This document shows positions 1 through 8,393 of a stretch of 25,220 nt of DNA, one piece after another (positions within the stretch are counted from its first letter, which is position 1; every line of letters begins with the position of its first letter). The notes beneath the pieces were generated by a model, which was given only the letters and a program-made list of their open reading frames with translations, had not been told where the DNA came from and ran no database searches. The position numbers and the translations under genes were made by a program. The stretch is from Roseihalotalea indica (GTDB lineage: Bacteria; Bacteroidota; Bacteroidia; Cytophagales; Cyclobacteriaceae), in NCBI RefSeq assembly GCF_022458895.1, contig NZ_JAINFL010000025.1, forward strand, positions 1-25,220. Reading direction: 5' to 3'.

Positions 1-140
1 AAAAACAGCAAACGAAGCGACCGGCCCATCCCGATCTCCACTAGATTATACAATGCCCTGGCTGAGTACCTGAAAAAAGAGAACATTACTGACCATTGGT
101 TATTCCCATCCGACAAAAATGAAGAAGGCCACTTGACCCG
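1..140. repeat. Terminal redundancy, left copy (circle closure)
   Basis: This stretch is identical to 25081-25220 at the other end of the window. It lies inside one open reading frame that continues in phase across the join. An exact terminal overlap that preserves a gene is what an assembler produces from a circular molecule, so the true molecule is about 25,080 bp. A real terminal direct repeat is possible but less likely. Confidence 0.93.
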
Positions 141-1320
141 CTTTGCTGCGTCCCAGATGTTGATCAGGTTCAAAAAGAAAAACCCAGGCTTCTACGGACT
201 GCATCCCCACACTCTGCGGCATACCTTCGCCACCAACTTACTAGCCAATAAAACCGACCTCACCGCCATCCGCGACCTGCTAGGGCACGAAGACATCAGA
301 ACGACCACGATCTACACGCACACGCCCTTAGAAGTGGTCAGACAGCAGATTGAGAAAGCTTCACAGAAAGAACTGTCGTTAAAAGAGAAAGTACTCCAGT
401 GGTTCAGGGGGAAAGAAGTAGAGACCAGTATCAATCTCGGCCAGAAAACAGCCTTTCTAATCGGTAGAAGAGCTGAGCTGGACCAGCTGCAAAACAATGT
501 AGAAAAGAACATCAATACCATCGTGCTGGGCGGTATCGGAGTGGGCAAAAGTACGCTGTTGCGCAGTATGACTACGGAAAAGAAGATGCTGATGGTCGAT
601 GATACCACCGACTTCAAAAACACGCTGATCAACGCGATCATGCACCTGTTTGAGCATGATAAAGAGGCCGTCATGCGCTTGATGTACCCCAAATATACGC
701 TGGAAACCGTAAAAATTCCGCTGACGAAACACTCCATGCATAGCTTGGCAAAGCAGTTAATTGATCTGACCGACAAGTACGAATATGTACTGCGCATCGA
801 TAACGTGGACCGGATCACCCCGCGAGTGGTAAAAGTACTGGAGATCCTCAAAGACCATTTTACCATCATCACCACCGCTCGGGAAGTAGCCCTGAACAAA
901 AGTTCGTTCCTCTGGAATTTTGAAACCATCAAGCTTCCCCCGCTATCCCGCTCGGAAAGCATGGAAATGATCCACCGGCTGGCTTATGACATTGAATTGG
1001 AAGATGCCGAACTGTTTAGAAACCATATCTGGGAACAGAGCAACGGAAACCCTAGAGTAATCTTTGAACTGGTAGAACGCTACCGCAAAGAAGCTTTCGT
1101 GAGCAGCGACGTAGTACGCCAGGTGCGGCACTACGGGGCGCTGCCTGAGTGGGATATGAGCTTTATCATCCTGCTGGTGCTGGGTGGCCTGGCGATCCTG
1201 CGCTACCTGGCGCATGAAACAGGTGATGCGTCGCTGCGCTTTATCGGCGGGGTTGCTATGATTTTACTAATCGTCTTCCGGCAGTTCTTCAGTAAAACGA
1301 AAAGGAGGTTTATTAAATGA
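1..1320 (+). CDS. Tyrosine recombinase fused to AAA+/STAND ATPase with C-terminal membrane anchor (main part)
   Basis: Codons run in phase from position 1 and complete the protein begun at 24880. Numbered on the full 506 residues, the catalytic set is complete: R38, HTLRH at 137-141, GH at 162-163 and the nucleophile Y172 (TTTIYTHT), so strand-exchange activity is plausible. After a linker, IGRRAEL (221-227) opens a P-loop domain with Walker [10 protein letters not shown] (244-252), a Walker B-like RIDNVD near 334, a sensor-like ITTARE and a [13 protein letters not shown] lid-like helix. These suggest AAA+/STAND ATPases. Two hydrophobic helices (about 455-475 and 482-499) and a basic tail end the protein, placing it at the inner membrane. 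The stop overlaps the next start (ATGA). The recombination target is unknown. I know no characterised protein with this architecture; the domain calls are firm, the function is inference. Confidence 0.88.
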   Translation, partial: KNSKRSDRPIPISTRLYNALAEYLKKENITDHWLFPSDKNEEGHLTRFAASQMLIRFKKKNPGFYGLHPHTLRHTFATNLLANKTDLTAIRDLLGHEDIRTTTIYTHTPLEVVRQQIEKASQKELSLKEKVLQWFRGKEVETSINLGQKTAFLIGRRAELDQLQNNVEKNINTIVLGGIGVGKSTLLRSMTTEKKMLMVDDTTDFKNTLINAIMHLFEHDKEAVMRLMYPKYTLETVKIPLTKHSMHSLAKQLIDLTDKYEYVLRIDNVDRITPRVVKVLEILKDHFTIITTAREVALNKSSFLWNFETIKLPPLSRSESMEMIHRLAYDIELEDAELFRNHIWEQSNGNPRVIFELVERYRKEAFVSSDVVRQVRHYGALPEWDMSFIILLVLGGLAILRYLAHETGDASLRFIGGVAMILLIVFRQFFSKTKRRFIK

Positions 1321-2558
1321 AAGGGCCGAATCATGTCATGGGCGGAGTGGTGTTTACGGGTATTTTCTGCTCGTTCTGGAACGTCAATATCTTCTCGCAG
1401 GGCACGTACCTGGGCATGGCCATGTTTGCCTCCCTGCTGCCCGACATTGACCACAGCCGCAGCTTGATCGGCAAAACATTCTACCCTCTGGCCCGCTGGC
1501 TGGACCGCCACTACGGGCATCGCACCATCACCCACAGCCTGCTTTTTTTCATCATCTCAGCATTACTCGTAAAAATCGTGGAAGTGTCATTTGGGCTTGA
1601 CCATCTGTTTCTCATCTACACCTTTGCCTTCGGCTCTCACCTCATCTTCGATATGCTGACAAGGCAGGGCATCCCGCTCTTCTATCCTTTCTACCGTAAT
1701 CCTTGCGTAATCGGCTCTAATCCGGATCTGCGGCTCTCCGGCCACGGCACCGGTGAGGTGGTAGTATTTTCGTTCTTCCTGGTGATGCTCTACTTCTGCC
1801 TGCCCCTGTTTCAGAATGGCTTTTGGGTGAGCTACAACAAAAACTTCAATACTCTGACCCACTTACACTCCACGGCAAGACAAACCGACCATCTGCTGCA
1901 AGTTGATTACGACTTCCGGAACCACTACGGTCAGCAAACCGGCTCGGGCCTGTTGCTCTACCATGGAAACGATCAGGCGATCATCCAGACCGAAAGCGGC
2001 CTGGTCACCATAGAAAGCAGCGACGTGATCCGGAAGCTGCAACCGGAAGTCACTGATCAGAAAAGGGAAATAAAAACCGTAACATTCTCCGGCATCTCTC
2101 TGGACTCACTGCGAACCTACGCCGGCGGTACTTTTATGTCCGGCACAATCACCAGTGAAGAACCCTTCCTGTGGAACGGCGAGGCCATGAAAAAAACAGA
2201 ATTTGAGTGGCTGGCGGGCTTTACGGTAGATGTGCCGGCTCGAGATAGTTCCGAACTGCAATTGAAGCGAATGGAGTGGCAACATGCTCAATCCCTTTAC
2301 AATCTGGAAGTGCAGCACTACCGCACCCTGCAAACCATGGAGCGCGATCTGCTGGCAACATTAGCCGATGATCAGACGACCGACTACCAGCGCGAGATCA
2401 GTACTACCCAGCTTCGCCAGGTCCGTCGTGATCTGGAAAGTTATAAGCTGAATGATTCAGCGATGAAGAAGGCTAGAATGGCGTATGAGCAGGCTAAAGG
2501 TGGGTTGGCAGTAGAACAGCGGTTTTCAGGGAAGTTGATAATAAATAGAATAGATTAG
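1317..2558 (+). CDS. YdjM-like (DUF457-type) membrane metal-dependent hydrolase with long C-terminal helical domain
   Basis: The 413-residue protein has an N-terminal half typical of the YdjM family of inner-membrane, predicted metal-dependent hydrolases: H6, LPDIDHSRS (41-49), GHRTITHS (67-74) and [11 protein letters not shown] (108-118), among about four hydrophobic segments. The substrate of the family is unknown; E. coli YdjM is an SOS-regulated membrane protein. From about residue 171 there is a non-membrane region of about 240 residues: beta-rich first, then a heptad-rich hairpin (about 315-385). The layout vaguely recalls membrane-fusion proteins, but I cannot assign it. Its ATG overlaps the recombinase stop by 4 bp, so the two are translationally coupled. 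A decayed copy of the C-terminal end lies at 4145-4380. Confidence 0.8.
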   Translation: MKGPNHVMGGVVFTGIFCSFWNVNIFSQGTYLGMAMFASLLPDIDHSRSLIGKTFYPLARWLDRHYGHRTITHSLLFFIISALLVKIVEVSFGLDHLFLIYTFAFGSHLIFDMLTRQGIPLFYPFYRNPCVIGSNPDLRLSGHGTGEVVVFSFFLVMLYFCLPLFQNGFWVSYNKNFNTLTHLHSTARQTDHLLQVDYDFRNHYGQQTGSGLLLYHGNDQAIIQTESGLVTIESSDVIRKLQPEVTDQKREIKTVTFSGISLDSLRTYAGGTFMSGTITSEEPFLWNGEAMKKTEFEWLAGFTVDVPARDSSELQLKRMEWQHAQSLYNLEVQHYRTLQTMERDLLATLADDQTTDYQREISTTQLRQVRRDLESYKLNDSAMKKARMAYEQAKGGLAVEQRFSGKLIINRID

Positions 2559-2584
2559 ATAAGTATAAACGAATCAAAAAAGTT

Positions 2585-2896
2585 ATGAAGTATCGAAACA
2601 AGCAAGCAGATGAAATGATCAGTGAAATGGAGGACATAGTTTCCCGCGATGAATTCATGGATGATGACGATGATCGTGAAAGGCTAGATGAGCTTTACGG
2701 TGAAGTCAAGAGTAATCTGGAAAGAGATTTTGATGATGACAGCATGGAGCATCAAAGTTTGCAAAAGAGGTTTAGGGGGGTATGTAGCGAATTCGAGAAT
2801 CCCGATGATATCCGTGACGCTGAAATGGAGAGTATGTTTCCGGAAAGTGATGATACAGATGGGTTTGATTGGACTCTTGAAGATAATGAGTTTTAA
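2585..2896 (+). CDS. Small highly acidic protein, unknown function
   Basis: The 103-residue product is very rich in Asp and Glu, with runs such as DDDDDRER and ESDDTD, and has no cysteine cluster, signal peptide or membrane segment. It is probably cytoplasmic and largely helical in its N-terminal half. It starts 26 bp after the YdjM-like gene and ends 19 bp before an HTH/glycine-zipper gene, so it may be co-transcribed with either. Strong acidity next to a DNA-binding, membrane-active neighbour would fit an antidote, a DNA mimic or a chaperone, but nothing in the sequence settles this. An overlapping frame (2688-2909) is a weaker alternative. Confidence 0.6.
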   Translation: MKYRNKQADEMISEMEDIVSRDEFMDDDDDRERLDELYGEVKSNLERDFDDDSMEHQSLQKRFRGVCSEFENPDDIRDAEMESMFPESDDTDGFDWTLEDNEF

Positions 2897-2915
2897 ACAT
2901 TTAAAATAGGAGGCT

Positions 2916-3491
2916 ATGTATTCCGATAATGCAGGGTTTACCAGGGAAAGTCTAGGGCTTTATCTGGTTGAATTTATTGATAGGGAAGGTTTGGATGTTC
3001 GTAAAGTTGCTGGGAACATAGGATGTTCGCAGAAGACATTAGAGCGTATTATAAGCATGGAAACATTTCCCTCTGAGGAGATGATGAAACAGTGTGGGTT
3101 GATGTTGTATCTAGGGTTTGAAAAATATAAAAGGCTCGATAAGAATCAGAGAGAAAAAATATCTCAAAAAATTGGAGCCGTAGGCGGTGAAATAGGAGGT
3201 AGTGTGGGCGGAAGTTTTTTAGGTTTCTTTGCTATCGGCAAGGCTATAAGTGTGTCAGGTACTGTGGCTGGTTTGTCGGCATCGGGTATTACATCAGGGC
3301 TGGCTAGTATTGGAGCGGTATTTAGTGGCGGTATGCTTGGCGGGGTTGCGGTCACTGCGGGGTTTCCCATTGTTTTGGGTGGAGTAGGTTACGCTACCGT
3401 TAAGGGTATTAAAAGTATTTCCAAAAGGATAAAATTGAATAAGGAATATATGGATTCCCGTTGGGAAGAAGAAAGGATTTTCAAGCTCTAA
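2916..3491 (+). CDS. HTH domain fused to a glycine-zipper membrane-inserting domain
   Basis: The 191-residue protein begins with a helix-turn-helix-like region (about 14-70, with LDVRKVAGNIGCSQKTLERI as the likely HTH). From residue 87 a Gly/Ala/Ser-rich hydrophobic stretch follows, with closely spaced GG pairs (GAVGGEIGGSVGG) and SGITSGLASIG, ending at about 164, then a basic tail. Such glycine zippers pack helices in membranes and occur in pore-forming or membrane-associated toxins and in some envelope proteins. The start has an 'aggagg' purine run just upstream. It follows the acidic gene by 19 bp. The role is unknown: a membrane-tethered regulator or a toxin-like effector are both possible. 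Confidence 0.72.
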   Translation: MYSDNAGFTRESLGLYLVEFIDREGLDVRKVAGNIGCSQKTLERIISMETFPSEEMMKQCGLMLYLGFEKYKRLDKNQREKISQKIGAVGGEIGGSVGGSFLGFFAIGKAISVSGTVAGLSASGITSGLASIGAVFSGGMLGGVAVTAGFPIVLGGVGYATVKGIKSISKRIKLNKEYMDSRWEEERIFKL

Positions 3492-3565
3492 TTCTTTTAG
3501 TATAGTAGTTATCTGGATATTAAATATTAAAGGACTTCCTTCATCTGGGATCTCTTTTCTTTACT

Positions 3566-3730
3566 ATGCTTTACTCTATGGCTTGTAGACAATACAACTG
3601 TCCAGATGTTAAAGTGAATGGATACCAAGCCACAAATTACCTGCGTGAGCAGATGATCAATAAAAACTTTTCCCCACCAGCCAGCGAACATGATGGCCTC
3701 GGTACAACGATGCAACCGGGCCATTTTTGA
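3566..3730 (+). CDS. Possible small ORF, 54 residues (doubtful)
   Basis: An ATG at 3566 (second in-frame ATG at 3578) opens a 54-codon frame ending at 3730. Its composition looks protein-like (CPDVKVNGYQATNYLREQ). The opposite strand holds a 70-codon frame over almost the same bases (3527-3739), which looks less natural. I do not recognise either. This may be a gene fragment left by recombination in a patch that also contains a decayed gene further right. Confidence 0.25.
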   Translation: MLYSMACRQYNCPDVKVNGYQATNYLREQMINKNFSPPASEHDGLGTTMQPGHF

Positions 3731-3763
3731 GTAACTCATACCTTTTATTCGGGGTTGACCTGT

Positions 3764-4084
3764 TTAACTCTGGTTTGAGAAATCTTCTATGGATAATTCC
3801 TTATAGGCTTTATGTTGGTGATCTGCCAGATCGATGCGAAAAAGAAAAGAATAAATCCGTTCCAGTAACTTTTTTTGTAACGCTCGCTTGATTTCTGGAG
3901 TGGCATTATATTCTCCAGAAGGATCTATATAGTGCGTGAGTTTATCCCCATTTGCCATTCGGAAATCTATATCAAATGAGTTGTTCAAGTCGTCCCCGGA
4001 TTTAGGGTGAATAGAGCTCACTTGAGCCAAATTTAATAGTATAGCTCCCTTCTGGGTTTGTATGTTGAAGAATTTAGGTTCCAT
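3764..4084 (-). CDS. Hypothetical protein, 106 residues
   Basis: A short soluble protein without signal peptide or membrane helices. The N-terminal half alternates short hydrophobic strands (FFNIQTQKGAILLNLAQVSSIHP) in a way that suggests a small beta-fold, comparable in look to PH-like or single-strand-binding-like small domains. The C-terminal half is helical and ends acidic. It is transcribed against the genes on its left and is not part of an obvious operon. I do not recognise the family. The reading frame is clean and its composition looks coding, so the gene is likely real. Confidence 0.55.
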   Translation of the reverse strand: MEPKFFNIQTQKGAILLNLAQVSSIHPKSGDDLNNSFDIDFRMANGDKLTHYIDPSGEYNATPEIKRALQKKLLERIYSFLFRIDLADHQHKAYKELSIEDFSNQS

Positions 4085-4144
4085 AGTTTAGTTACTTAAA
4101 GTATGTTTATTAGAGTTGAGGTAGACAACCGAAAATAATGTTTT

Positions 4145-4380
4145 TTATCCTTTTGGCAATGATCAAGATTACCGTGAAATGATAGAGGAAATATGATTAG
4201 TAGCTAAGTAAGCATTAAAAAGTTGCGCAGGTTTGTGGTGAGGTAGGAGATAGAAAATTATCAATAGGCTGGCGACCTAGTGGATGGTTTGGCGGCGAAG
4301 AAAGTAAAAGTGGCCTATGAGTAGGTGAACGACGGGTTAACAGAAGAGTATCGGTTTTTAGGCTATTTTGGTAAGACTTG
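4145..4380 (+). pseudogene. Decayed second copy of the C-terminal end of the YdjM-like gene
   Basis: One forward frame, interrupted by several stops, aligns by eye with the last 65-70 codons of the gene at 1317-2558. NDQDYREM matches [14 protein letters not shown] matches QLRQ; LAAKKVKVAYE, a stop, then VNDGLTEEYRFLG matches [25 protein letters not shown]. The CAG for Gln in the intact gene is TAG here, and the DNA around it is clearly similar. A paralogous tail was therefore once present and has decayed. The cargo at 2585-4084 lies between the intact tail and this dead tail. Confidence 0.75.
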
Positions 4381-4404
4381 AATTATAAATTGGGATTAAG
4401 AATA

Positions 4405-4440
4405 GAAACATCTAGTAACACGAAGGTTATTAGATGTTTC
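4405..4440 (-). terminator. Strong hairpin downstream of the 4469-5203 gene
   Basis: Left arm 4405-4419 and right arm 4426-4440 pair over 15 bp with one mismatch around a 6-nt loop. It lies about 30 bp past the stop of the minus-strand gene, and on that strand it is followed by a T/C-rich run. This fits an intrinsic terminator for that gene. Confidence 0.6.
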
Positions 4441-4468
4441 AGTATAAAAGAAGATATTCTTCGATTAT

Positions 4469-5203
4469 TTAGACAGAAATGTATGTAATATCAGTGGTAA
4501 TCTCTTGTTCATAGATAAAAGCTCCGTCCGGGATTTTTTCTAATTCTTCATTTCGTTCATCTTTTAGCTTTTCTTCTTTCTCTTTATCATTTTCTCGTTT
4601 ATCTAGTTTCCCTTTTTCTAAATGTTTCGCAGCTTTAATCTGCTGATCGATAATATCTCTTTGCAGTTTGCTTATTTTGTTGATTACTTTATCATCTCCA
4701 TTTGAACGGTTATACAGATCCATCATTGTCTTTTCATAAAGTGCGAAAACATCTTCTTCACTAAGACTTTTTTCGTCAAAGTTAACAGGCGCTAACTGAC
4801 TAGTTTGATCAACAAGTGAGGATGGGTCTCCTTTGTTAGATTTTATGGATATTGCATCTTCTTGACTATTTGCTATTGGTTCATATTCCCGTTCCTCATC
4901 CTCTGAAACATAGTTTTCAGTCTCTGTAATATCTGATTGACTACTTTGGTTAATCACAGTATCTTGTCTTGGCCTGTCGTCTTCAGAGCAGCTTGCCATT
5001 TTAGTATCACTGTGTACGTCTACACCTGATCGATTCCTATCAAAACTAATTCTGAACTCCAATGCCGGATACGTTATTTCAAAGCTCAAATTAGGGTAGA
5101 CGGCTATTGTAAAACTTGCTAAACCAACGATGGTGCTCACAATTGTTATGAGAGTTTTGCCATCAAGTTTACGTCCTTTTTCAGTGCAGGTACAATTACT
5201 CAT
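4469..5203 (-). CDS. Hypothetical single-pass membrane protein with charged helical tail
   Basis: The 244-residue protein has a Cys-rich start (MSNCTCTEKG) and one hydrophobic helix at about 17-36 (TLITIVSTIVGLASFTIAVY). A long, polar, low-complexity Ser/Asp/Glu region follows, then a Lys/Glu-rich heptad-like helix (about 160-225). This predicts a membrane-anchored protein with a coiled-coil tail. No enzymatic motif is visible. It stands alone with its own hairpin terminator and about 270 bp of AT-rich DNA upstream, which probably holds its promoter and that of the divergent gene at 5493. I do not recognise the family. Confidence 0.62.
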   Translation of the reverse strand: MSNCTCTEKGRKLDGKTLITIVSTIVGLASFTIAVYPNLSFEITYPALEFRISFDRNRSGVDVHSDTKMASCSEDDRPRQDTVINQSSQSDITETENYVSEDEEREYEPIANSQEDAISIKSNKGDPSSLVDQTSQLAPVNFDEKSLSEEDVFALYEKTMMDLYNRSNGDDKVINKISKLQRDIIDQQIKAAKHLEKGKLDKRENDKEKEEKLKDERNEELEKIPDGAFIYEQEITTDITYISV

Positions 5204-5492
5204 GGTTCTTAAATTTTAGTTAAAAAGATTTTTTTACTCTGACATGATTCGCATTTGGTTTATGTTGCAAAAATTGAATTATATGGTCTTAATATTATAC
5301 TTAAGTTGTTTTAAATATGTGTGAGACTATCGTGATGCCTTAATTGAGATAAAATTCATGATTATTATGTCACCAAGTTTTTTTATATCACGAGTAATAC
5401 TATTTTTGTGAATCACATCTACACATTCTGAGGACACTTGGCTTTCTGCCACAACAAATAAAGAACTTTATTTGGCATTTCAAAAGAATATC

Positions 5493-6212
5493 ATGAATAA
5501 AAATTTGCATTCAGGACAAAAACCTAACAATGATATTGCCTACGCTGATGAAGATGTGGAGGCAAGTTTGCCCCAAAATAGTCAAGGTAGTGCGTATATG
5601 CCCCAGCCAACGCCTAACGGTGAGGCTGGATATTCTGATAAAAAAGAGGTTTTAGGTTTGAAGAAAAGGGATGCAATAAAAGTCGGGTTAGAAAATTTCC
5701 GTGGAGATTGTTCGACTAAGGAAGAAATTATAGAGAACTTTAGATCAATGAAAATTCATTGTATTGATGGTCGCTCTGATAAACTCAAAGATAAGCTGGT
5801 AGACTACATTCATGTTCTCTGTACTTTTGTAGAAAAAAATCAATCTTGCCAAGACAAAGTGCTTCGTCTGGAAGCAGAGAATAGTAAATTAAGAGAAGAA
5901 AGCCGGAAAAATTATCTGGAAGCAGAAGAGTATAAGTCTAGGTTCTTACAGATTTATTCTGATAAATATCGTGGTAATCTTTTGGAAGCCCATGAAAATA
6001 AAAGTGCTATTGCCAACGATTATGCAATGAAAGCTGCTAAGAGAATCAAGCAGTTAATGAAAAACGGTGTTACCTCTCAACGGGCAATAGCCGATCAACT
6101 GAATAAAGAAGAATACCCTACAGCTCAGAAAGGAACATGGCATCAGAAAACAGTAAAGAGAGTAATGGATCGTGCGAAAAAACAAGGGTTTGATTTTTCA
6201 AAAAACATCTAG
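5493..6212 (+). CDS. Coiled-coil protein with C-terminal recombinase-type HTH
   Basis: The frame can be read from a TTG at 5472, but the ATG at 5493 (MNKNLHSGQ) is the more likely start, giving 239 residues. The N-terminal 50 residues are polar and disordered. The middle has a short helical domain and a Glu/Lys-rich coiled coil (KVLRLEAENSKLREESRK). The last 60 residues (KRIKQLMKNGVTSQRAIADQLN, then TWHQKTVKRVMDRAKK) resemble the helix-turn-helix tail of serine recombinases (IxxLxxxGxSxxxIAxxLN...W...TVxRxL), but no resolvase catalytic domain is present. It is probably a DNA-binding protein. No partner gene is evident. Confidence 0.6.
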   Translation: MNKNLHSGQKPNNDIAYADEDVEASLPQNSQGSAYMPQPTPNGEAGYSDKKEVLGLKKRDAIKVGLENFRGDCSTKEEIIENFRSMKIHCIDGRSDKLKDKLVDYIHVLCTFVEKNQSCQDKVLRLEAENSKLREESRKNYLEAEEYKSRFLQIYSDKYRGNLLEAHENKSAIANDYAMKAAKRIKQLMKNGVTSQRAIADQLNKEEYPTAQKGTWHQKTVKRVMDRAKKQGFDFSKNI

Positions 6213-6310
6213 TTTTAAGGAGTGTGTCCAAAATAAAAGTTGCACTCCGGTGGCAACGCAAAAGTGTTATAATCTGCATTATGTTAACCAAGTTGGATGG
6301 TTTGGAGAAT

Positions 6311-6619
6311 TTACTCACTCCAGAAGTTATAGTCATTTGGCCTTCTACCATCAGGGGTATAGTGCGTATTAAAATAACCTTTGCCATCTTCATCTTGACC
6401 ATAATAACAAACTCGACGAATAAGATATACGTTTGAGCCTTTTTCATATTCTCTGCCATCAAATTCCAATTCTTCCGTAGTTTCTCTATTACGGAATCTC
6501 AAAACTTTGATAGCTTCTTCTTCCGAAGGATTAGCAGGTATTTCGTTCCATTCATATTTTAGTAAATCTTTGACCGAGTTAAAATCGTGTTCAAAAAAGC
6601 GAGTTAATTTTTCTTCCAT
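6311..6619 (-). CDS. Hypothetical protein, about 102 residues
   Basis: The reading frame opens at 6652, but the Met at 6619 (MEEKLTRFF) gives a more natural start. The product is acidic and soluble, with a helical first third and a beta-rich remainder ending in a Tyr/Asn/Gly-rich tail (YFNTHYTPDGRRPNDYNFW). No family is recognised. It follows higBA on the same strand after about 60 bp and might be read through from that operon. Confidence 0.5.
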   Translation of the reverse strand: MEEKLTRFFEHDFNSVKDLLKYEWNEIPANPSEEEAIKVLRFRNRETTEELEFDGREYEKGSNVYLIRRVCYYGQDEDGKGYFNTHYTPDGRRPNDYNFWSE

Positions 6620-6681
6620 GTGGAATTTATCTTTAAAAGAAAATAAAAGCACTATGCAGGAATAATCTGAATGCCCTAAAT

Positions 6682-6999
6682 CTAAACACTTTCTAATGCT
6701 TTCATTTTTGCTTCTTCTAAACGGGCTACGTCTAGAAAATACTCCCCTTGCAAGCGCATCCAGAAGCTGGCACTAATTCCTAGCACCTCTCCTACCTTTA
6801 GGGCAATCTGTGCAGTAAAATTTCGCTTACCCTTTAATAATTCATTAAAGTGCGAAGGGCGCATATTAATTTGCAGGGCAAATGTTTTTTGCTTTATGTC
6901 TCGGGCCTCTAATTCGTCGGCTAATATCTCACCAGGATGAATAGGCTCAGGTGGGTGTATTTCCTGGCCGTGTTTCCCTATCACTTTATAATCTGCCAT
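6682..6999 (-). CDS. higA: HigA-family antitoxin (XRE HTH)
   Basis: The 105-residue protein carries the classic HigA signature PIHPGEILADELEARDI at its start, then an XRE helix-turn-helix (about 35-75) and the ending ISASFWMRLQGEYFLDVARLE. These are diagnostic of HigA addiction-module antitoxins (family knowledge). It would bind and neutralise HigB and repress the operon. It follows higB by 54 bp on the same strand; toxin first, antitoxin second is the usual higBA order. The operator lies upstream of higB (7446-7492). Confidence 0.92.
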   Translation of the reverse strand: MADYKVIGKHGQEIHPPEPIHPGEILADELEARDIKQKTFALQINMRPSHFNELLKGKRNFTAQIALKVGEVLGISASFWMRLQGEYFLDVARLEEAKMKALESV

Positions 7000-7053
7000 A
7001 CTATTTTACCTTAATAGTAGCTTTAAACTTTTAGTTAGGGTCCTTCCCTAAGT

Positions 7054-7374
7054 TTACTGATAGTGATTATTCATCTCTTCAACAATCACTTCTTCTTCTC
7101 TTACTTCACTGAGTTGTACTTCTCCTTGTAGCACAGTCAGAATCAGACGGTACTTTTGGTTAACCCTTACGGAATGATAACCTTCCCACTTTCCGGAAAG
7201 GGCTTCAAAATTCAGCCCTCGAAATTGCCGTAACTCTTCCGTACTAGCAACAGATGCCAATATCCGTATAGTTTTGCGGTACTGTCTGATAACATTCGCT
7301 TGAAATTTAGGCTTCCCTGCTGGATTGCCCTGATAAAGTTCTTCCCAGTATTCCTCTGAAAATGTGACCTTCAT
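7054..7374 (-). CDS. higB: HigB/RelE-family toxin
   Basis: The 106-residue protein has the RelE/HigB fold signature: FQANVIRQYRKTIRILASVAS, LNFEALSGKWEGYHSVRVNQKYRLILTV and a final acidic strand. Known members are ribosome-dependent mRNA endonucleases that stop translation when the labile antitoxin is lost. The residues GxWxGxxSxRxNxxYRL form the conserved core. With higA downstream it forms a plasmid addiction module. Expression is probably set by the twin operators about 70-120 bp upstream. Confidence 0.9.
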   Translation of the reverse strand: MKVTFSEEYWEELYQGNPAGKPKFQANVIRQYRKTIRILASVASTEELRQFRGLNFEALSGKWEGYHSVRVNQKYRLILTVLQGEVQLSEVREEEVIVEEMNNHYQ

Positions 7375-7445
7375 TTATTCGTTTTTTAAGGTCTTTTACA
7401 TGCTAACCTTGGTTAGCCAGCAGACATACTTACTCATGCACATCT

Positions 7446-7492
7446 ATTCCCAAACATAGGGAATTATATTGTGATTCCCAAACATAGGGAAT
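7446..7492. promoter_or_regulatory. Twin operators upstream of higBA
   Basis: The 19-bp sequence ATTCCCAAACATAGGGAAT occurs twice without change, at 7446-7464 and 7474-7492. Each copy is a dyad (ATTCCC-N7-GGGAAT), and the two centres are 28 bp apart, close to the same face of the helix. The position, 72-118 bp before the higB start, and the dyad form fit autorepression by HigA. They also lie upstream of the divergent lipoprotein gene at 7633, so that gene could share this control. Confidence 0.78.
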
Positions 7493-7632
7493 TTTTGTGG
7501 TAAAAATAAATTTGGCACAATTTGCATATTGTTGACTATATGATCGCTAAATTTAATTATAAGAATATATAATCCCTGTAATCACAATTTTTAGTTATGA
7601 TAACCTAAATATCCCTACTTGGGGACACAGCT

Positions 7633-8088
7633 ATGAAGACAATAAATCGTTCATTCGCTTTCTTACTGATTGGTTTTATTGTTTTATCTAATTCCTGCGG
7701 AGACGATGGCGATGACCCCAGTCCTGTTATAGGTTGCACCGACCCAGCTGCCAAAAACTACAATTCCAAAGCTAATCAAGATTGCGACTGCTGTAAATAT
7801 GAAGGAAGCTTGCTATTCTGGACTAATGACCCTTTATTGCTTCCCGCCTGCGGCACCGTCACCGTCACTCTAGACAATGGTAGACAGTCAAGCATCAATG
7901 GCTATTATTTTAATGCGCCAGCAAATTGCGTTAATATGTTCGGTGGATATTTCTTGTTAGAAACAGGAACTTATACGTATCGAGTAAGAGGAAGTAATGG
8001 TCAGTGTTCAGACGGATCTGGCAGTCCAGACTTTAAAACAGGAACTATTACGGTTACTCAGGGATGTAATATGGTAATATTACCATAA
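7633..8088 (+). CDS. Small secreted lipoprotein with a GCTDPAA-type Cys motif
   Basis: The 151-residue protein has a type II signal peptide with lipobox LSNSC (C22). The charged GDDGDDPS after the cysteine would favour surface export in Bacteroidota. Residues 34-56 (GCTDPAAKNYNSKANQDCDCC) match a Cys/Asn motif seen in many marine Bacteroidota secreted proteins (from general knowledge). The rest is beta-rich with paired cysteines and a Gly/Tyr-rich core. No enzymatic motif is visible. It likely sits on the outer membrane, role unknown. It diverges from higBA. Confidence 0.75.
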   Translation: MKTINRSFAFLLIGFIVLSNSCGDDGDDPSPVIGCTDPAAKNYNSKANQDCDCCKYEGSLLFWTNDPLLLPACGTVTVTLDNGRQSSINGYYFNAPANCVNMFGGYFLLETGTYTYRVRGSNGQCSDGSGSPDFKTGTITVTQGCNMVILP

Positions 8089-8280
8089 TTGATGAGATAG
8101 AGGGGGAATACTATTTTATACTTGATTATATACTTAACATAAAATAAGTTCTTTAACAATTTGGATAGCCCTGCAAATAGCTGTAGATCATCCTAAGAAG
8201 GAGTATTCTAAGGTTTTTTAAGGCCACTTTTGTAAGGAAAAACTCTTAATTCGGGAGGACTAAGATACAATTACCCAAAA

Positions 8281-8349
8281 TTGGGTATTGTTATTCTCTC
8301 CACCATTCCATTTCTTATATTCTTAAATGGATGTGGAAAGGCAGACTAG
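8281..8349 (+). pseudogene. Isolated lipoprotein leader (possible remnant)
   Basis: Within the 305-bp gap before the next gene, a TTG-initiated 22-codon frame reads LGIVILSTIPFLIFLNGCGK, which looks like a complete lipoprotein signal with a lipobox-like LNGC, then stops two codons later. It overlaps a dyad (TACCCAA-AA-TTGGGTA at 8272-8287). It may be the stub of a lost lipoprotein gene or a tiny lipopeptide. The rest of the gap (8089-8393) shows no other gene. Confidence 0.3.
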
Positions 8350-8393
8350 CGTGCAGTTCTCGATTCTGAACAATTTCTGAAAGTTTTTTCGCT

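Noticed and set aside
312..962. 216-codon minus-strand frame inside the recombinase-ATPase gene
   Set aside because: Shadow of a gene with clear catalytic motifs; its own composition (Ser/Cys-rich, no motif) is not protein-like.
6216..6250. GGAGTGTGTCCAAAATAAAA resembling an insertion-sequence end
   Set aside because: Only one end is visible, there is no transposase remnant and no matching inverted end nearby.
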